Source: Okeania sp. SIO3B5
Lineage (GTDB): Bacteria > Cyanobacteriota > Cyanobacteriia > Cyanobacteriales > Microcoleaceae
Assembly: GCF_010692555.1 (NCBI RefSeq)
Contig: NZ_JAAHHG010000031.1
Coordinates: 1-50,263, forward strand
Direction: 5' to 3'
DNA: 50,263 nucleotides
Below, one piece after another: positions 1 through 7,403 of the stretch; the first letter of the stretch is position 1, and each line of letters starts with the position of its first letter. The translations under genes and the position numbers were made by a program. The notes beneath the pieces were generated by a model. That model did not search any database. It saw only the letters and a program-made list of their open reading frames with translations, and was not told the DNA's origin.

Positions 1-45
<45 letters not shown>

Positions 46-530
46 GTTTGATGCTCTAACTTTTTTTCACAGTCTCTTGACTATGAGGGTTTTTTCTTGT
101 ATCAAGGATTTAGAACTACGTTCTTGATCCTAATTAAATATTTTCAACAAGGAATGTAGTGCTGTTAAACTTTCAAACTATTGAGTTTTCTAGGTTCTGG
201 CGTTGGTTGGAGGTGTTTACCTCTCTCCCTGCGCATTTACTAATCTAGCAACTCTATCTTTGCCTGTCAACCCCTTTGAGCAAACTTTTTTATTTTTAGT
301 AGGGAGATGATGCTTGTATCTCATATATGGTAGGGCTTTTGAGGCTTGAAATTTTATAGAAAAAATATTAATCTCCATGAAAATAATCTAATTCAAAATG
401 AAGATGCCCCTAGTTTGAGAGTGAGATGTAAATTTTTAAGGCCGTATGCTGTACAAGGTATTCTGAGAATATATAGTTAAAGTTTCGGGGCAAAATTAAA
501 TGTCCAAAACATACTATTAAGTTTAATGCT
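46..530. other. rRNA leader and intergenic region
   Basis: Positions 46-235 are the presumed 16S leader. They include a nested inverted repeat at about 97-133 (ATCAAG pairing with CTTGAT, and AGAAC with GTTCT inside), which could be an rRNA processing stem. Positions 271-530 are AT-rich with no gene I can support. No convincing promoter was found for the rightward TRAP genes. Confidence 0.5.
242..270 (-). promoter_or_regulatory. sigma-70-type promoter of the rRNA operon
   Basis: On the minus strand there is a perfect -35 box TTGACA (265-270), a 17-nt spacer and a -10 box TAGATT (242-247). It points at the 16S gene and predicts a start near 235, giving a leader of about 190 nt. The position and consensus quality fit a strong rRNA promoter. 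Confidence 0.75.
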
Positions 531-545
531 ATGGGAGGACTCGTA

Positions 546-1100
546 TTGAAAAGACTCCTACGTCTATCACGGATGATTGATGGATTGAATGAATTAATTG
601 GACGTCTTACTTATTGGTTAGTTTTACTGATGGTCTTAGTTGGTGTTTGGAATGTTATTGGACGCTATCTAGGTAGGAGTGTTGGTCAAAATTTAACTTC
701 CAACGCTTTTATTGAAATTCAGTGGTATATTTTTGATCTGGTTTTTCTTCTTGGTGGAGCTTATTGTGTCAAACATAATCAACACGTTCGTGTAGATATT
801 TTTTATACTCGCTGGAGTCCCAAAAGAAAAGCTCTAGCTAACTTGATTGGTACGATATTATTTTTAATTCCCTTCAGTCTCATTGTGATTTTTGTTTCTT
901 GGGGAGCTGTTTTAAATTCATGGGCTATTCTTGAAACTTCTCCCGATCCTGGTGGGTTACCTCGTTACCCAATTAAGACAATGATTATTGTTAGCTTTGT
1001 ATTGTTGTTTCTCCAAGGAATTTCTGAAGCAATTAAAAATTTTGCGGTTTTTACAGGTCAACTACCAGGTGATAAGGAGTTTTATGAATCTGAGTATTGA
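546..1100 (+). CDS. TRAP transporter small permease subunit (DctQ family)
   Basis: This is the small membrane subunit of a tripartite ATP-independent periplasmic transporter, which imports organic acids or similar solutes using an ion gradient. The ~184 residues contain four hydrophobic segments and the family-typical 'W.V.GRY' region after TM1 (WNVIGRYLGRSV) and an 'E.QWY.F...FLLG' block. I favour the TTG start at 546: GGGAGGA at 533-539 lies 6 nt upstream, whereas the ATG at 531 overlaps that Shine-Dalgarno and has none of its own. The gene overlaps the large permease by 17 bp, indicating translational coupling. The substrate is unknown because no DctP binding protein is adjacent. Confidence 0.88.
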   Translation: MKRLLRLSRMIDGLNELIGRLTYWLVLLMVLVGVWNVIGRYLGRSVGQNLTSNAFIEIQWYIFDLVFLLGGAYCVKHNQHVRVDIFYTRWSPKRKALANLIGTILFLIPFSLIVIFVSWGAVLNSWAILETSPDPGGLPRYPIKTMIIVSFVLLFLQGISEAIKNFAVFTGQLPGDKEFYESEY

Positions 1101-2427
1101 ATATGAATGGCTAGGCCCATTAATGTTTGCAGGAGCACTGGTGCTACTGTCTATTGGTTACCCTGTAGCTTTTTCTCTGGGGGGTGTGGCAATAATTTTT
1201 GGACTAATAGGTATTGCTTTAAAAGTGTTTGACCCTATATTTCTGACTGCAATGCCCCAAAGAATTTTTGGAATCATGGCCAATTATACTTTGTTGGCTA
1301 TACCCTACTTTATATTTATGGGAGCAATGTTGGAAAAATCCGGTATTGCAGAACAACTTCTGGAAACAATGGGGATATTATTTGGCAGAATAAGGGGTGG
1401 TTTAGCTCTAGCTGTTGTTATTGTGGGCGCTCTTTTGGCTGCGACGACAGGTGTTGTTGCTGCTACAGTAGTGGCAATGGGATTAATTTCTTTACCTATT
1501 ATGTTGCGGTATGGATATAATAGAGAGCTGGCTACGGGTGTTATTGTTGCATCGGGAACTTTGGGGCAAATTATACCTCCTAGTGTAGTTTTGGTAGTAT
1601 TGGCTGACCAACTCGGAATTTCTGTTGGCGATCTATTTATTGGCTCTATTTTGCCTGGTTTACTAATGGCAGGAACATTTGCTCTTCATATTCTGGTTGT
1701 TGCTTTTATTAGGCCAGACTTGGCTCCTGCTTTACCCGCAGAGGTGCGCAGTCTTAGAGGTAAAGATTTGGGCATCAGGGTGCTAAAAGTAATGATTCCA
1801 CCATTATTATTAATTTTACTGGTTCTGGGTAGTATATTTTTTGGTATTGCTACGCCGACTGAAGCTGGAGCGGTAGGGTGTGTGGGGGCGATCGCTCTGG
1901 CTCTGGCCAATGGTCGATTTAGTTGGACTTCTTTGAGAAAGGTATGTGACGTGACTCTCAGGACAACTACGATGGTGATGTTTATACTTCTTGGGTCAAC
2001 TGCTTTTAGTTTGGTTTTCCGGGGGGTTGAAGGCGATCGCTTTATGTTTGATTTACTTTCTAATCTTCCTGGGGGAACAACAGGCTTTTTATTTGTCAGT
2101 ATGACAATTGTTTTTTTGCTTGGTTTTTTTATCGACTTTTTTGAGATTGCTTTTATTGTTGTACCTTTATTTGTACCTGTTGCTCAACAACTTGGAATTG
2201 ATTTGGTTTGGTACGGCGTAATATTGGGGGCTAATCTTCAAGCATCTTTTTTAACGCCTCCCTTTGGTTTTGCACTATTTTATCTAAGGGGTGTTGCACC
2301 TCCAGAGGTTACTACTGGTGAAATTTATAGAGGTGCTATTCAATTTATATTACTTCAGTTATTGGTATTAGTTATAATTATTTCTTTTCCTGGTATTGTT
2401 GATTTTTTGCCATCATTAAGTAGATAA
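1084..2427 (+). CDS. TRAP transporter large permease subunit (DctM family)
   Basis: This is the ~447-residue, roughly 12-TM transport subunit of the TRAP system. Family features visible are the N-terminal 'L.IGYPVAFSLGG' block, 'LLAIPYFIFMGAMLE', 'SGTLGQIIPPSVVLVVLAD', 'TPTEAGAVG' and the C-terminal 'ANLQASFLTPPFGFALFYL'. The reading frame is open from 988, but the ATG at 1084 is preceded by AAGGAG and gives the normal family length; an upstream start would read back through the DctQ gene in another frame. It forms a two-gene operon with the small permease. No DctP gene lies on either side, so the binding protein must be encoded elsewhere. Confidence 0.93.
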   Translation: MNLSIEYEWLGPLMFAGALVLLSIGYPVAFSLGGVAIIFGLIGIALKVFDPIFLTAMPQRIFGIMANYTLLAIPYFIFMGAMLEKSGIAEQLLETMGILFGRIRGGLALAVVIVGALLAATTGVVAATVVAMGLISLPIMLRYGYNRELATGVIVASGTLGQIIPPSVVLVVLADQLGISVGDLFIGSILPGLLMAGTFALHILVVAFIRPDLAPALPAEVRSLRGKDLGIRVLKVMIPPLLLILLVLGSIFFGIATPTEAGAVGCVGAIALALANGRFSWTSLRKVCDVTLRTTTMVMFILLGSTAFSLVFRGVEGDRFMFDLLSNLPGGTTGFLFVSMTIVFLLGFFIDFFEIAFIVVPLFVPVAQQLGIDLVWYGVILGANLQASFLTPPFGFALFYLRGVAPPEVTTGEIYRGAIQFILLQLLVLVIIISFPGIVDFLPSLSR

Positions 2428-2530
2428 AGGTTTAAGCTCAAAATCTTGCTCGGAGATGTATACAAGTTTTCAACTCTTTTAAGCAACTTTCAAGGTCCAG
2501 CACAAAATAATTAAAAATCTTTCTCAACTA

Positions 2531-2560
2531 TTGCATAAACCAAGGAGTTTAATATATACT
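2531..2560 (+). promoter_or_regulatory. putative promoter of the repeat-peptide gene
   Basis: TTGCAT (2531-2536), an 18-nt spacer and TATACT (2555-2560) resemble a sigma-70 promoter. A 6-bp hairpin (AACTCC with GGAGTT, about 2568-2588) lies between it and the AAGGAAGG ribosome-binding site ahead of the ATG at 2617. Confidence 0.45.
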
Positions 2561-2616
2561 GATTTTTAACTCCAGTTCATAGGGAGTTATTCAGAACAAA
2601 TAAGGAAGGATAAAGT

Positions 2617-2808
2617 ATGTCACAGAGTTTTAATGTTCAGCAAGCTCGGCCTAGTAAAATTCAAATAGAAGTCACAGACATACCTGTGTTACAGGGAAAA
2701 AACTTGGTATCAGGATTAAACTTTGATGCAGATGGTGGTGACCGTAATTTTGATGCAGATGGTGGCGACCGTAATTTTGATGCAGATGGTGGTGACCGTC
2801 ATCATTAA
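2617..2808 (+). CDS. small peptide with three NFDADGGDR repeats, RiPP precursor candidate
   Basis: This is a 63-residue peptide with a strong Shine-Dalgarno (AAGGAAGG) 5-12 nt before the ATG. Residues 1-34 form a non-repetitive leader-like part (including KIQIEVTDIPVL). Residues 35-61 are three exact NFDADGGDR units encoded by 27-bp repeats (2719-2745, 2746-2772, 2773-2799), followed by HH and the stop. No signal peptide or TM segment is visible. The leader-plus-identical-cores layout is typical of multi-core ribosomal peptide precursors. An oxygenase of the Cupin_4 type and a [2Fe-2S] protein follow downstream. The Asp-rich unit also recalls Ca-binding DxDxDG loops, so a metal-binding role is an alternative. 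I do not recognise the family. Confidence 0.7.
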   Translation: MSQSFNVQQARPSKIQIEVTDIPVLQGKNLVSGLNFDADGGDRNFDADGGDRNFDADGGDRHH

Positions 2809-3082
2809 TAGTTAAGTATTCAAGTCTTTTAATTTTTGTTTTGAATATTTAGGGGTTAAGGCTTACCTATTTCCCTTATTTTAACTAGCCATGTAAGTCT
2901 TGAACTGGTGACAACTAAACAGAGCTAACGGTAAAAGCTTTACCCCTCGTTAATCAAAATATTTATAAGAATTGTTTTTCAAAATTATGTTTATTATATT
3001 TATATAGTCCAAGAAGTATTTACAGTCATTTCAGCTTAGATTGAGACAAGGGTTTCTTGCCACAGAAAGTTTTAATTTTTAT
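2809..3082 (+). other. intergenic, with possible terminator hairpin at 2926-2952
   Basis: No gene is visible. A hairpin at 2926-2952 pairs TAACG with CGTTA and GGTAAA with TTTACC. It is followed by AT-rich DNA but not by a clean T-run, so a terminator role is only possible. Confidence 0.3.
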
Positions 3083-3343
3083 CTCAACGTTGGTTGAAGA
3101 CCCGCCCTCTCCCTAAGGGAGAGCGTCGTATGGGAAAACCAATCAATAAGAGCGGTTCTTACAAGGGTATGCTATCCTAAATATACTTAGGCTGCTGGGC
3201 TAGCAGTTTCAGTCTGTGGAGCGACCGTAAGACCAGAAAGAGGTTTGGCCTCGGAGGCAGGTGCTACGAAGCAGAAAGTCCTGAGCCGCGAGGTTTAGGA
3301 ATCCCGCGTTGTCGCGCCATGCGCAACGTCGGGAGGATGTCAA
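3083..3343 (+). mobile_element. miniature IS605-type element, tnpB deleted, right-end RNA kept
   Basis: Both ends match the tnpB element at 42870-44318. The left end shares CTCAACGTTGGTTGAAGACC with the TTGGTT...AACCAA palindrome around an inner hairpin. The right part, from about 3200, shares CAGTCTGTGGAGCGAC and then the GGAATCCCGCG...GGGAGGATGTCAA tail, including the 3' end of the tnpB coding region. The ~1.1 kb in between is missing. It is an internal-deletion derivative of about 260 bp that still carries the presumed omega-RNA scaffold. It separates the repeat-peptide gene from the oxygenase gene. Confidence 0.8.
3298..3343 (+). ncRNA. presumed omega-RNA 3' stem (orphan copy)
   Basis: CCCGCGTTG...CAACGTCGGG can form the same terminal stem as the tnpB element's CCCGCGCTG...CAGCGTCGGG at 44273-44318. 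The C-G pair is replaced by T-A on both arms, so the stem is preserved. It ends in GGGAGGATGTCAA like the parent. Whether it is transcribed is not known. Confidence 0.55.
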
Positions 3344-3522
3344 TTGAAATGACTATACTAGAGTAAACTCAATAGAAGAGACCAAGCAATTTTTTTGTAT
3401 ACATAGTATTCATAGTTTCAAAATCTCTTGAAGCACCAAGAGCAACAAGTAAAAAAAGTTATTGGTGAGTACTTAGGATTACAACGTATTCCAGCTTTCT
3501 CGATCTGCTAAAAAATACAAAA
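3344..3522. other. intergenic, nothing recognised
   Basis: This is AT-rich DNA with no supported ORF or repeat. Confidence 0.5.
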
Positions 3523-3655
3523 CCAATTTTAGGTAGCTTTATAATATGAGAAAGTTAAGAATTCTATAAAAAACCATGTTAAAAAATTAATAGAAAAAAA
3601 TCTCAATTATGTTAAACCTAAAGCATTTAATACAGCTCTATCAAAGAATACAGAA
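3523..3655 (+). repeat. tandem duplicate of the oxygenase gene's 5' region
   Basis: The segment containing TTTTAGGTAGCTTTATAATAT and the first codons (ATG at 3609, reading MLNLKHLIQ) is repeated at about 3656-3790, where the ATG at 3756 reads MFNLRYLIE. The offset is 133 bp at the TATAAT-like box and 147 bp at the ATG, so small indels have accumulated. The 5' copy dies after 18 codons and is a relic. The TTTATAATAT box is kept in both copies and may be the promoter. Confidence 0.7.
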
Positions 3656-3755
3656 TCAATTTTAGGTAGCTTTATAATATAAGAAAGTTAAGAATTCTGG
3701 AAAAACCCATTTTATGAAAATATTATTGAAAATTTAATAGGAAAAATTATCAATT

Positions 3756-4916
3756 ATGTTTAACCTAAGGTATTTAATAGAGCCATTACCTCAAGAAGAA
3801 TTTCTGGAAAACAACTGGACAAAGAAAGCGATCGCCATCTCTAGTAAAGGACAAAAAAACTTTACAGACTTATTTTCATGGGACAAACTCAACCATCTAT
3901 TGAACTTCCATCAAATAGAATATCCCGATCTACGTCTTGCATTTGATGGAAAAGTTCTAGAGGCAAAAGAGAATAGAAATCTTACCCAATGGTGTCAGAA
4001 AGGTGGGACATTAATCATAGACCAAATTCATCAAAGGGTTCCAGAGGTTTCAATTTTGGCCTCAAAACTTAGTTATGAGTTAGGATATCCTACTCAGGTC
4101 AATGCTTACTGTTCCTGGTCTAGTAAACAAGGTTTCTCTCGCCACTACGATACTCACGATGTATTTATTCTGCAAGTAGAAGGAAGCAAACAATGGTATG
4201 TCTACACCGACACTTTAAAATACCCATTGCCAAACCAGAAATCATCCTCTCTTGAACCACCAGAAGAAGAAGCTTATTTAAGTTGTATTTTGCATCCAGG
4301 AGATGTACTTTATATACCTCGCGGACATTGGCATTACGCAGCGACAAAAGAAGAACCATCTATTCATCTAACTTTAGGTATTCACAGTAAAACAGGTATC
4401 GATCTATTGGAATGGTTAATCTGTAAATTACAACACAGAGAAGAGTGGAGAGAAAGTCTACCTTTAAGAATAGATAATAATTCTTTTCATCTAAGTCTTG
4501 AAACCTTAATTCAAGACTTAGAACAGTATATAAATAATCATAATATTAGCGAAGAATATTACAGCTATTTAGATAGTTTGGCAAAACCTATCTATCAATA
4601 TGTTTTGCCTTATCAAGCTGGATTTAATATCTTTGATAATGGCATTGAAACTAAGTTTAAAACACCTCAATTTCAACGTTTACAAATTTCTAAAATAGCC
4701 GAGGGAGAAGATGAATATAAAATAATAGTTTCTGGTAAAGAAGTATCTATTAAAGGAGTGCCAGAAAAATTCGTTAAAAATTTATTTAGTCGAGAAACAT
4801 TTACGGGAAAAGATGTCATAAATTTACTCCCAGATTATGATTGGGAAATAGATATTATGCCAATGTTATCGAAGTTAGTTAATGAAAGAGTTATTTTTGT
4901 AGAACCTGGAGTTTAA
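3756..4916 (+). CDS. Cupin_4/JmjC-like Fe(II), 2-oxoglutarate oxygenase (ROXA/YcfD-like)
   Basis: This 386-residue protein has the layout of ribosomal-oxygenase-type cupins, which hydroxylate Arg, His or Asp side chains in proteins. The iron-binding HxD is H130-Y131-D132 within FSRHYDTHDVFILQVEG, which closely follows the YcfD pattern. The distal histidine is H193 (or H191) in GDVLYIPRGHWHYA. The C-terminal ~150 residues form a helical/winged-helix tail as in this family. The gene would originally have ended 3 bp before the Suc/Fer start codon, in a tight operon; a 300-bp tandem duplication now separates them. The peptide at 2617, with Asp- and Arg-containing repeats, is a plausible substrate, by inference from proximity only. 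Confidence 0.85.
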   Translation: MFNLRYLIEPLPQEEFLENNWTKKAIAISSKGQKNFTDLFSWDKLNHLLNFHQIEYPDLRLAFDGKVLEAKENRNLTQWCQKGGTLIIDQIHQRVPEVSILASKLSYELGYPTQVNAYCSWSSKQGFSRHYDTHDVFILQVEGSKQWYVYTDTLKYPLPNQKSSSLEPPEEEAYLSCILHPGDVLYIPRGHWHYAATKEEPSIHLTLGIHSKTGIDLLEWLICKLQHREEWRESLPLRIDNNSFHLSLETLIQDLEQYINNHNISEEYYSYLDSLAKPIYQYVLPYQAGFNIFDNGIETKFKTPQFQRLQISKIAEGEDEYKIIVSGKEVSIKGVPEKFVKNLFSRETFTGKDVINLLPDYDWEIDIMPMLSKLVNERVIFVEPGV

Positions 4917-4928
4917 ACATGAATACAT

Positions 4929-5218
4929 ATATTTGATAATGCCATGGAAACTAAGTTTAAAATACCTCAATTTCAACGTTTACAGATTTCTAAAATACCT
5001 GAGGGAGAAGATGAATATGAAATCATAGTTTCTTGTAAATAAATATCTATTAAAGCAGTGTCATAAAAGTTTGTTGAAAATTTATTTAGTCGAGAAACAT
5101 TTACGGGAAAAGATGTCATAAATTTACTCCCAGATTATGATTGGGAAATAGATATTATGCCAATGTTATCGAAGTTAGTTAATGAAAGAGTTATTTTTGT
5201 AGAACCTGGAGTTTAAAC
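4929..5218 (+). pseudogene. duplicated 3' end of the oxygenase gene
   Basis: This is a tandem copy, offset exactly 300 bp (100 codons), of the last ~97 codons of the upstream gene. It contains internal stops, for example TGTAAATAA near 5035-5043, and has no start. Positions 5077-5228 are identical to 4777-4928 over 152 bp, whereas the first half has diverged by many substitutions. The identical part includes the last codons, the stop and the first bases of the next gene, so the next gene keeps its native upstream sequence. Confidence 0.9.
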
Positions 5219-6226
5219 ATGAATACATTTTTTTGCGCTGATGCTTGCCGACAAGCAAATGAAGATATTATTGGAAGTGGTACAAACTATTCAATATATG
5301 TGTTGATAGAGTGCCCTTACCCTTGGGATTATAATGCTTATGAGTCTCGTTATCTACCAGAAAATTTAGAGATTTTGATGAGAGAAGTTAGTAAATCTCA
5401 ACTTTCAGTCAGATTTTTACTAATTACTCAAAATCAAAATCAAAGACAAAATAATAGAAAAATTTTAATCTATGAAAAAGAGCAAAGTTCATTTGTAAGT
5501 GGTTATAAAAAATATGAATTTGATGTAGATAGTCCTGAAAAAATAGCTCCTGTTATTCAAAAATATTTAGCGGGGGATAATTTAGATATTAATATTCAAG
5601 AAAATCAAATTAGGGATATGTTAGTTTGTACTCACGGTAGCCATGACAAGTGCTGTGCTAGATATGGTAATCCGTTTTATATGCAAGCTAAAAAAACTAT
5701 TTCCGAATTGGGTGTAAAAAATACTAGAATTTGGAAAGCAAGTCACTTTGGTGGCCATAGATTCGCACCTACTATGATTGATTTTCCTGATGGTAGATAT
5801 TATGGGTTACTTGATGGGGAATCTTTTAAGTCTATTTTGCTACGAACGGGCAATATTAAATTATTAGGTGGTGTATATCGAGGTTGGGGTATTTTACCAA
5901 CTTGTATTCAGGCATTGGAAAGGGAACTAATGTTCCGCCATGGTTGGGAATGGTTTGAGTGTAAGGTTAATTTTTTAGATATTGATATAAATTCTGATAG
6001 AACGTTAATTAATACTGAATTAGCTGTAGTTAAACCTGATGGTTCTAGATACACTTGTCAAGGTAGGTTAGTTAAAGATGAAAGTAAAACTATCCAACTT
6101 AAAGGTTCCTGTGATGCTACTCAGAATTCTGAATTTATTAAGTATTATGTTAGTCATATCAGCTTCAAAATTGAACGGAAAATTATTGAGAAAGTTGTTG
6201 TCAATCCTCACAAAAAAGCAAGTTAA
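5219..6226 (+). CDS. Suc/Fer-like (sucrase/ferredoxin-like, thioredoxin-fold) protein
   Basis: This 335-residue protein belongs to the Suc_Fer-like family (PF06999), which resembles thioredoxin-like [2Fe-2S] ferredoxins. The hallmark is C137-T-H139-G-S-H142-D-K-C145-C146-A, followed by 'KASHFGGHRFAPTMIDFPDGRYYG', where further His/Gly residues are conserved. Early cysteines (FFCADACR) are also present. The biochemical role of the family is poorly defined; electron transfer is likely. It immediately followed the oxygenase gene before the duplication (stop and ATG 3 bp apart), so supplying electrons to a modification reaction is a reasonable inference. Its 3' end overlaps the convergent GNAT gene by 26 bp. 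Confidence 0.85.
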   Translation: MNTFFCADACRQANEDIIGSGTNYSIYVLIECPYPWDYNAYESRYLPENLEILMREVSKSQLSVRFLLITQNQNQRQNNRKILIYEKEQSSFVSGYKKYEFDVDSPEKIAPVIQKYLAGDNLDINIQENQIRDMLVCTHGSHDKCCARYGNPFYMQAKKTISELGVKNTRIWKASHFGGHRFAPTMIDFPDGRYYGLLDGESFKSILLRTGNIKLLGGVYRGWGILPTCIQALERELMFRHGWEWFECKVNFLDIDINSDRTLINTELAVVKPDGSRYTCQGRLVKDESKTIQLKGSCDATQNSEFIKYYVSHISFKIERKIIEKVVVNPHKKAS

Positions 6227-6650
6227 AGTACATAAATTGATGGGGTATGTCTAAATATTGAAATGGCTCGCCAGTTTCGATAAAACCTATTTTTCTATAG
6301 AACTGAGAAGCACTGATACGAGTCATTACTCTCAAATGTTTTAGTTGTTTTTCCTTGGCAATTTCAATGGTTTTTTTGATTAAAGCTGTTCCTATTCCCT
6401 GAGATTGAAATTCAGGTAAAACAGAAATATATGCAATACTTCCTAATTCTTTAGATATTTCCCGGAGTCTAGCTGACCCAATGATTTGTTGCTCGCAAAC
6501 AGCAATAATATGTAAGGCACTATCTTCATATTCATCTTTTTCTGTTCCTATCTCCATATTTATTGGTGCTCTTAATACTAACCAACGTTGATAGTACATT
6601 GCATCTTTTTCTTGTTGGTTTTGAATTAAGCGAATCTGAAATTCTCTCAT
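6201..6650 (-). CDS. GNAT family N-acetyltransferase
   Basis: This is a 149-residue single-domain acetyltransferase that would transfer an acetyl group from acetyl-CoA to an unknown amine. Motif A is visible as 'ISVLPEFQSQGIGTALIKKTIEIAKEKQ', carrying the Q/R-x-x-G-x-G/A pyrophosphate-binding loop (QSQGIGTA). The 'FYRKIGFIETGEPF' motif-B region follows. The gene is convergent with the Suc/Fer gene and overlaps it by 26 bp. An element with GGGTGCATCTCA ends is inserted 18 bp upstream of its start codon and probably affects its promoter. Confidence 0.88.
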   Translation of the reverse strand: MREFQIRLIQNQQEKDAMYYQRWLVLRAPINMEIGTEKDEYEDSALHIIAVCEQQIIGSARLREISKELGSIAYISVLPEFQSQGIGTALIKKTIEIAKEKQLKHLRVMTRISASQFYRKIGFIETGEPFQYLDIPHQFMYFNLLFCED

Positions 6651-6668
6651 TTTTCAAGCATCTTTAAT

Positions 6669-6953
6669 GGGTGCATTTCAATTTTAAATAAAGCAAAAAA
6701 ATTATCGCTTTTAGGCAACAGGGAACAGGTCTTTTCAGTTATCAGTTATCAGTTATCAGTACCTCTGTCTGTTTGCGCAGCATCACCATAGGAAAGCAAA
6801 GTGAATTGAAAATACTGAATCGAATATTTTTTTCATCCCCTTAAAAGGGGAGGCTTTAGACCCTATTTTTTGGTGACAGGAAATAGAGAATAGGGAATAG
6901 AAAATAGGGAATATATAGGAAAAAAGTATTTTTGCAAATATTGAGATGCACCC
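6669..6953. mobile_element. MITE with GGGTGCATYTCA inverted ends and 8-bp duplication
   Basis: The left end GGGTGCATTTCAATTTT and the right end ATTGAGATGCACCC are inverted. They are flanked by an identical 8-bp TCTTTAAT (6661-6668 and 6954-6961). A second copy lies at 34600-34711 in the opposite orientation with its own 8-bp duplication. This 285-bp copy has been enlarged by other repeats (CAGTTATCAGTTATCAGTTA at about 6738-6760 and an AAAAGGGGAGGCTTTA repeat near 6840). I cannot assign a parent transposase family. Confidence 0.85.
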
Positions 6954-6961
6954 TCTTTAAT

Positions 6962-7403
6962 TATGGCTTACCGATTAAATTTCAAACCATTGACTGAGAT
7001 TGACTAAAGCCTTTTTTAAGTTGAAAAAAGGTAAGCATTCAGCTGTCAGCTATCAGTTTTATTAGCTTGAATTGTATAGGTTAAAAACTCAAAACAAGTC
7101 TTTCTTGTGTTTCAATTTATGGGGGGAAAATGTAGTATGAAGTTAAACGAATTTTTACTTCATTCATTAAAAAGCTGTTTGCGCAGCATTCCGCAGTTAC
7201 GAAAAAAGTACCAGGTTTTCAGTCGAAAACCATCAAAAAGTTAGCATAAAAGGCATAATAATTGCAGAAAAATCACTCTAACAATTGTTACAACTATCTC
7301 CTAATTAAATGCTATTCTCCATTCCTCCTAACTACTCTCTACTCCCCCACTCCTGAAAAAGACTTTTTCAGCAAACCCTAATTAAAGGCGATCGCCATTC
7401 TGA
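6962..7403. repeat. intergenic repeat region
   Basis: The segment from about 6967 (CCGATTAAATTTCAAACCATTG) to about 7250 resembles the repeats at 37122 and 50056 that start with GGACTTGCTGATTAAAT. It is interrupted by a GTAAGCATTCAGCTGTCAGC end at about 7032 and a 'CTGTTTGCGCAGCATTCCGC' piece near 7172. No gene was seen. Confidence 0.5.

Noticed and set aside
2746-2799. CRISPR-like reading of the 27-bp repeats in the small peptide gene
   Set aside because: The units are directly adjacent without spacers and are in frame within an ORF with a good ribosome-binding site.
3183-3343. Possible tRNA or tmRNA suggested by a GC-rich structured stretch
   Set aside because: There is no T-loop or acceptor stem, and the sequence aligns to the tnpB element's right end instead.
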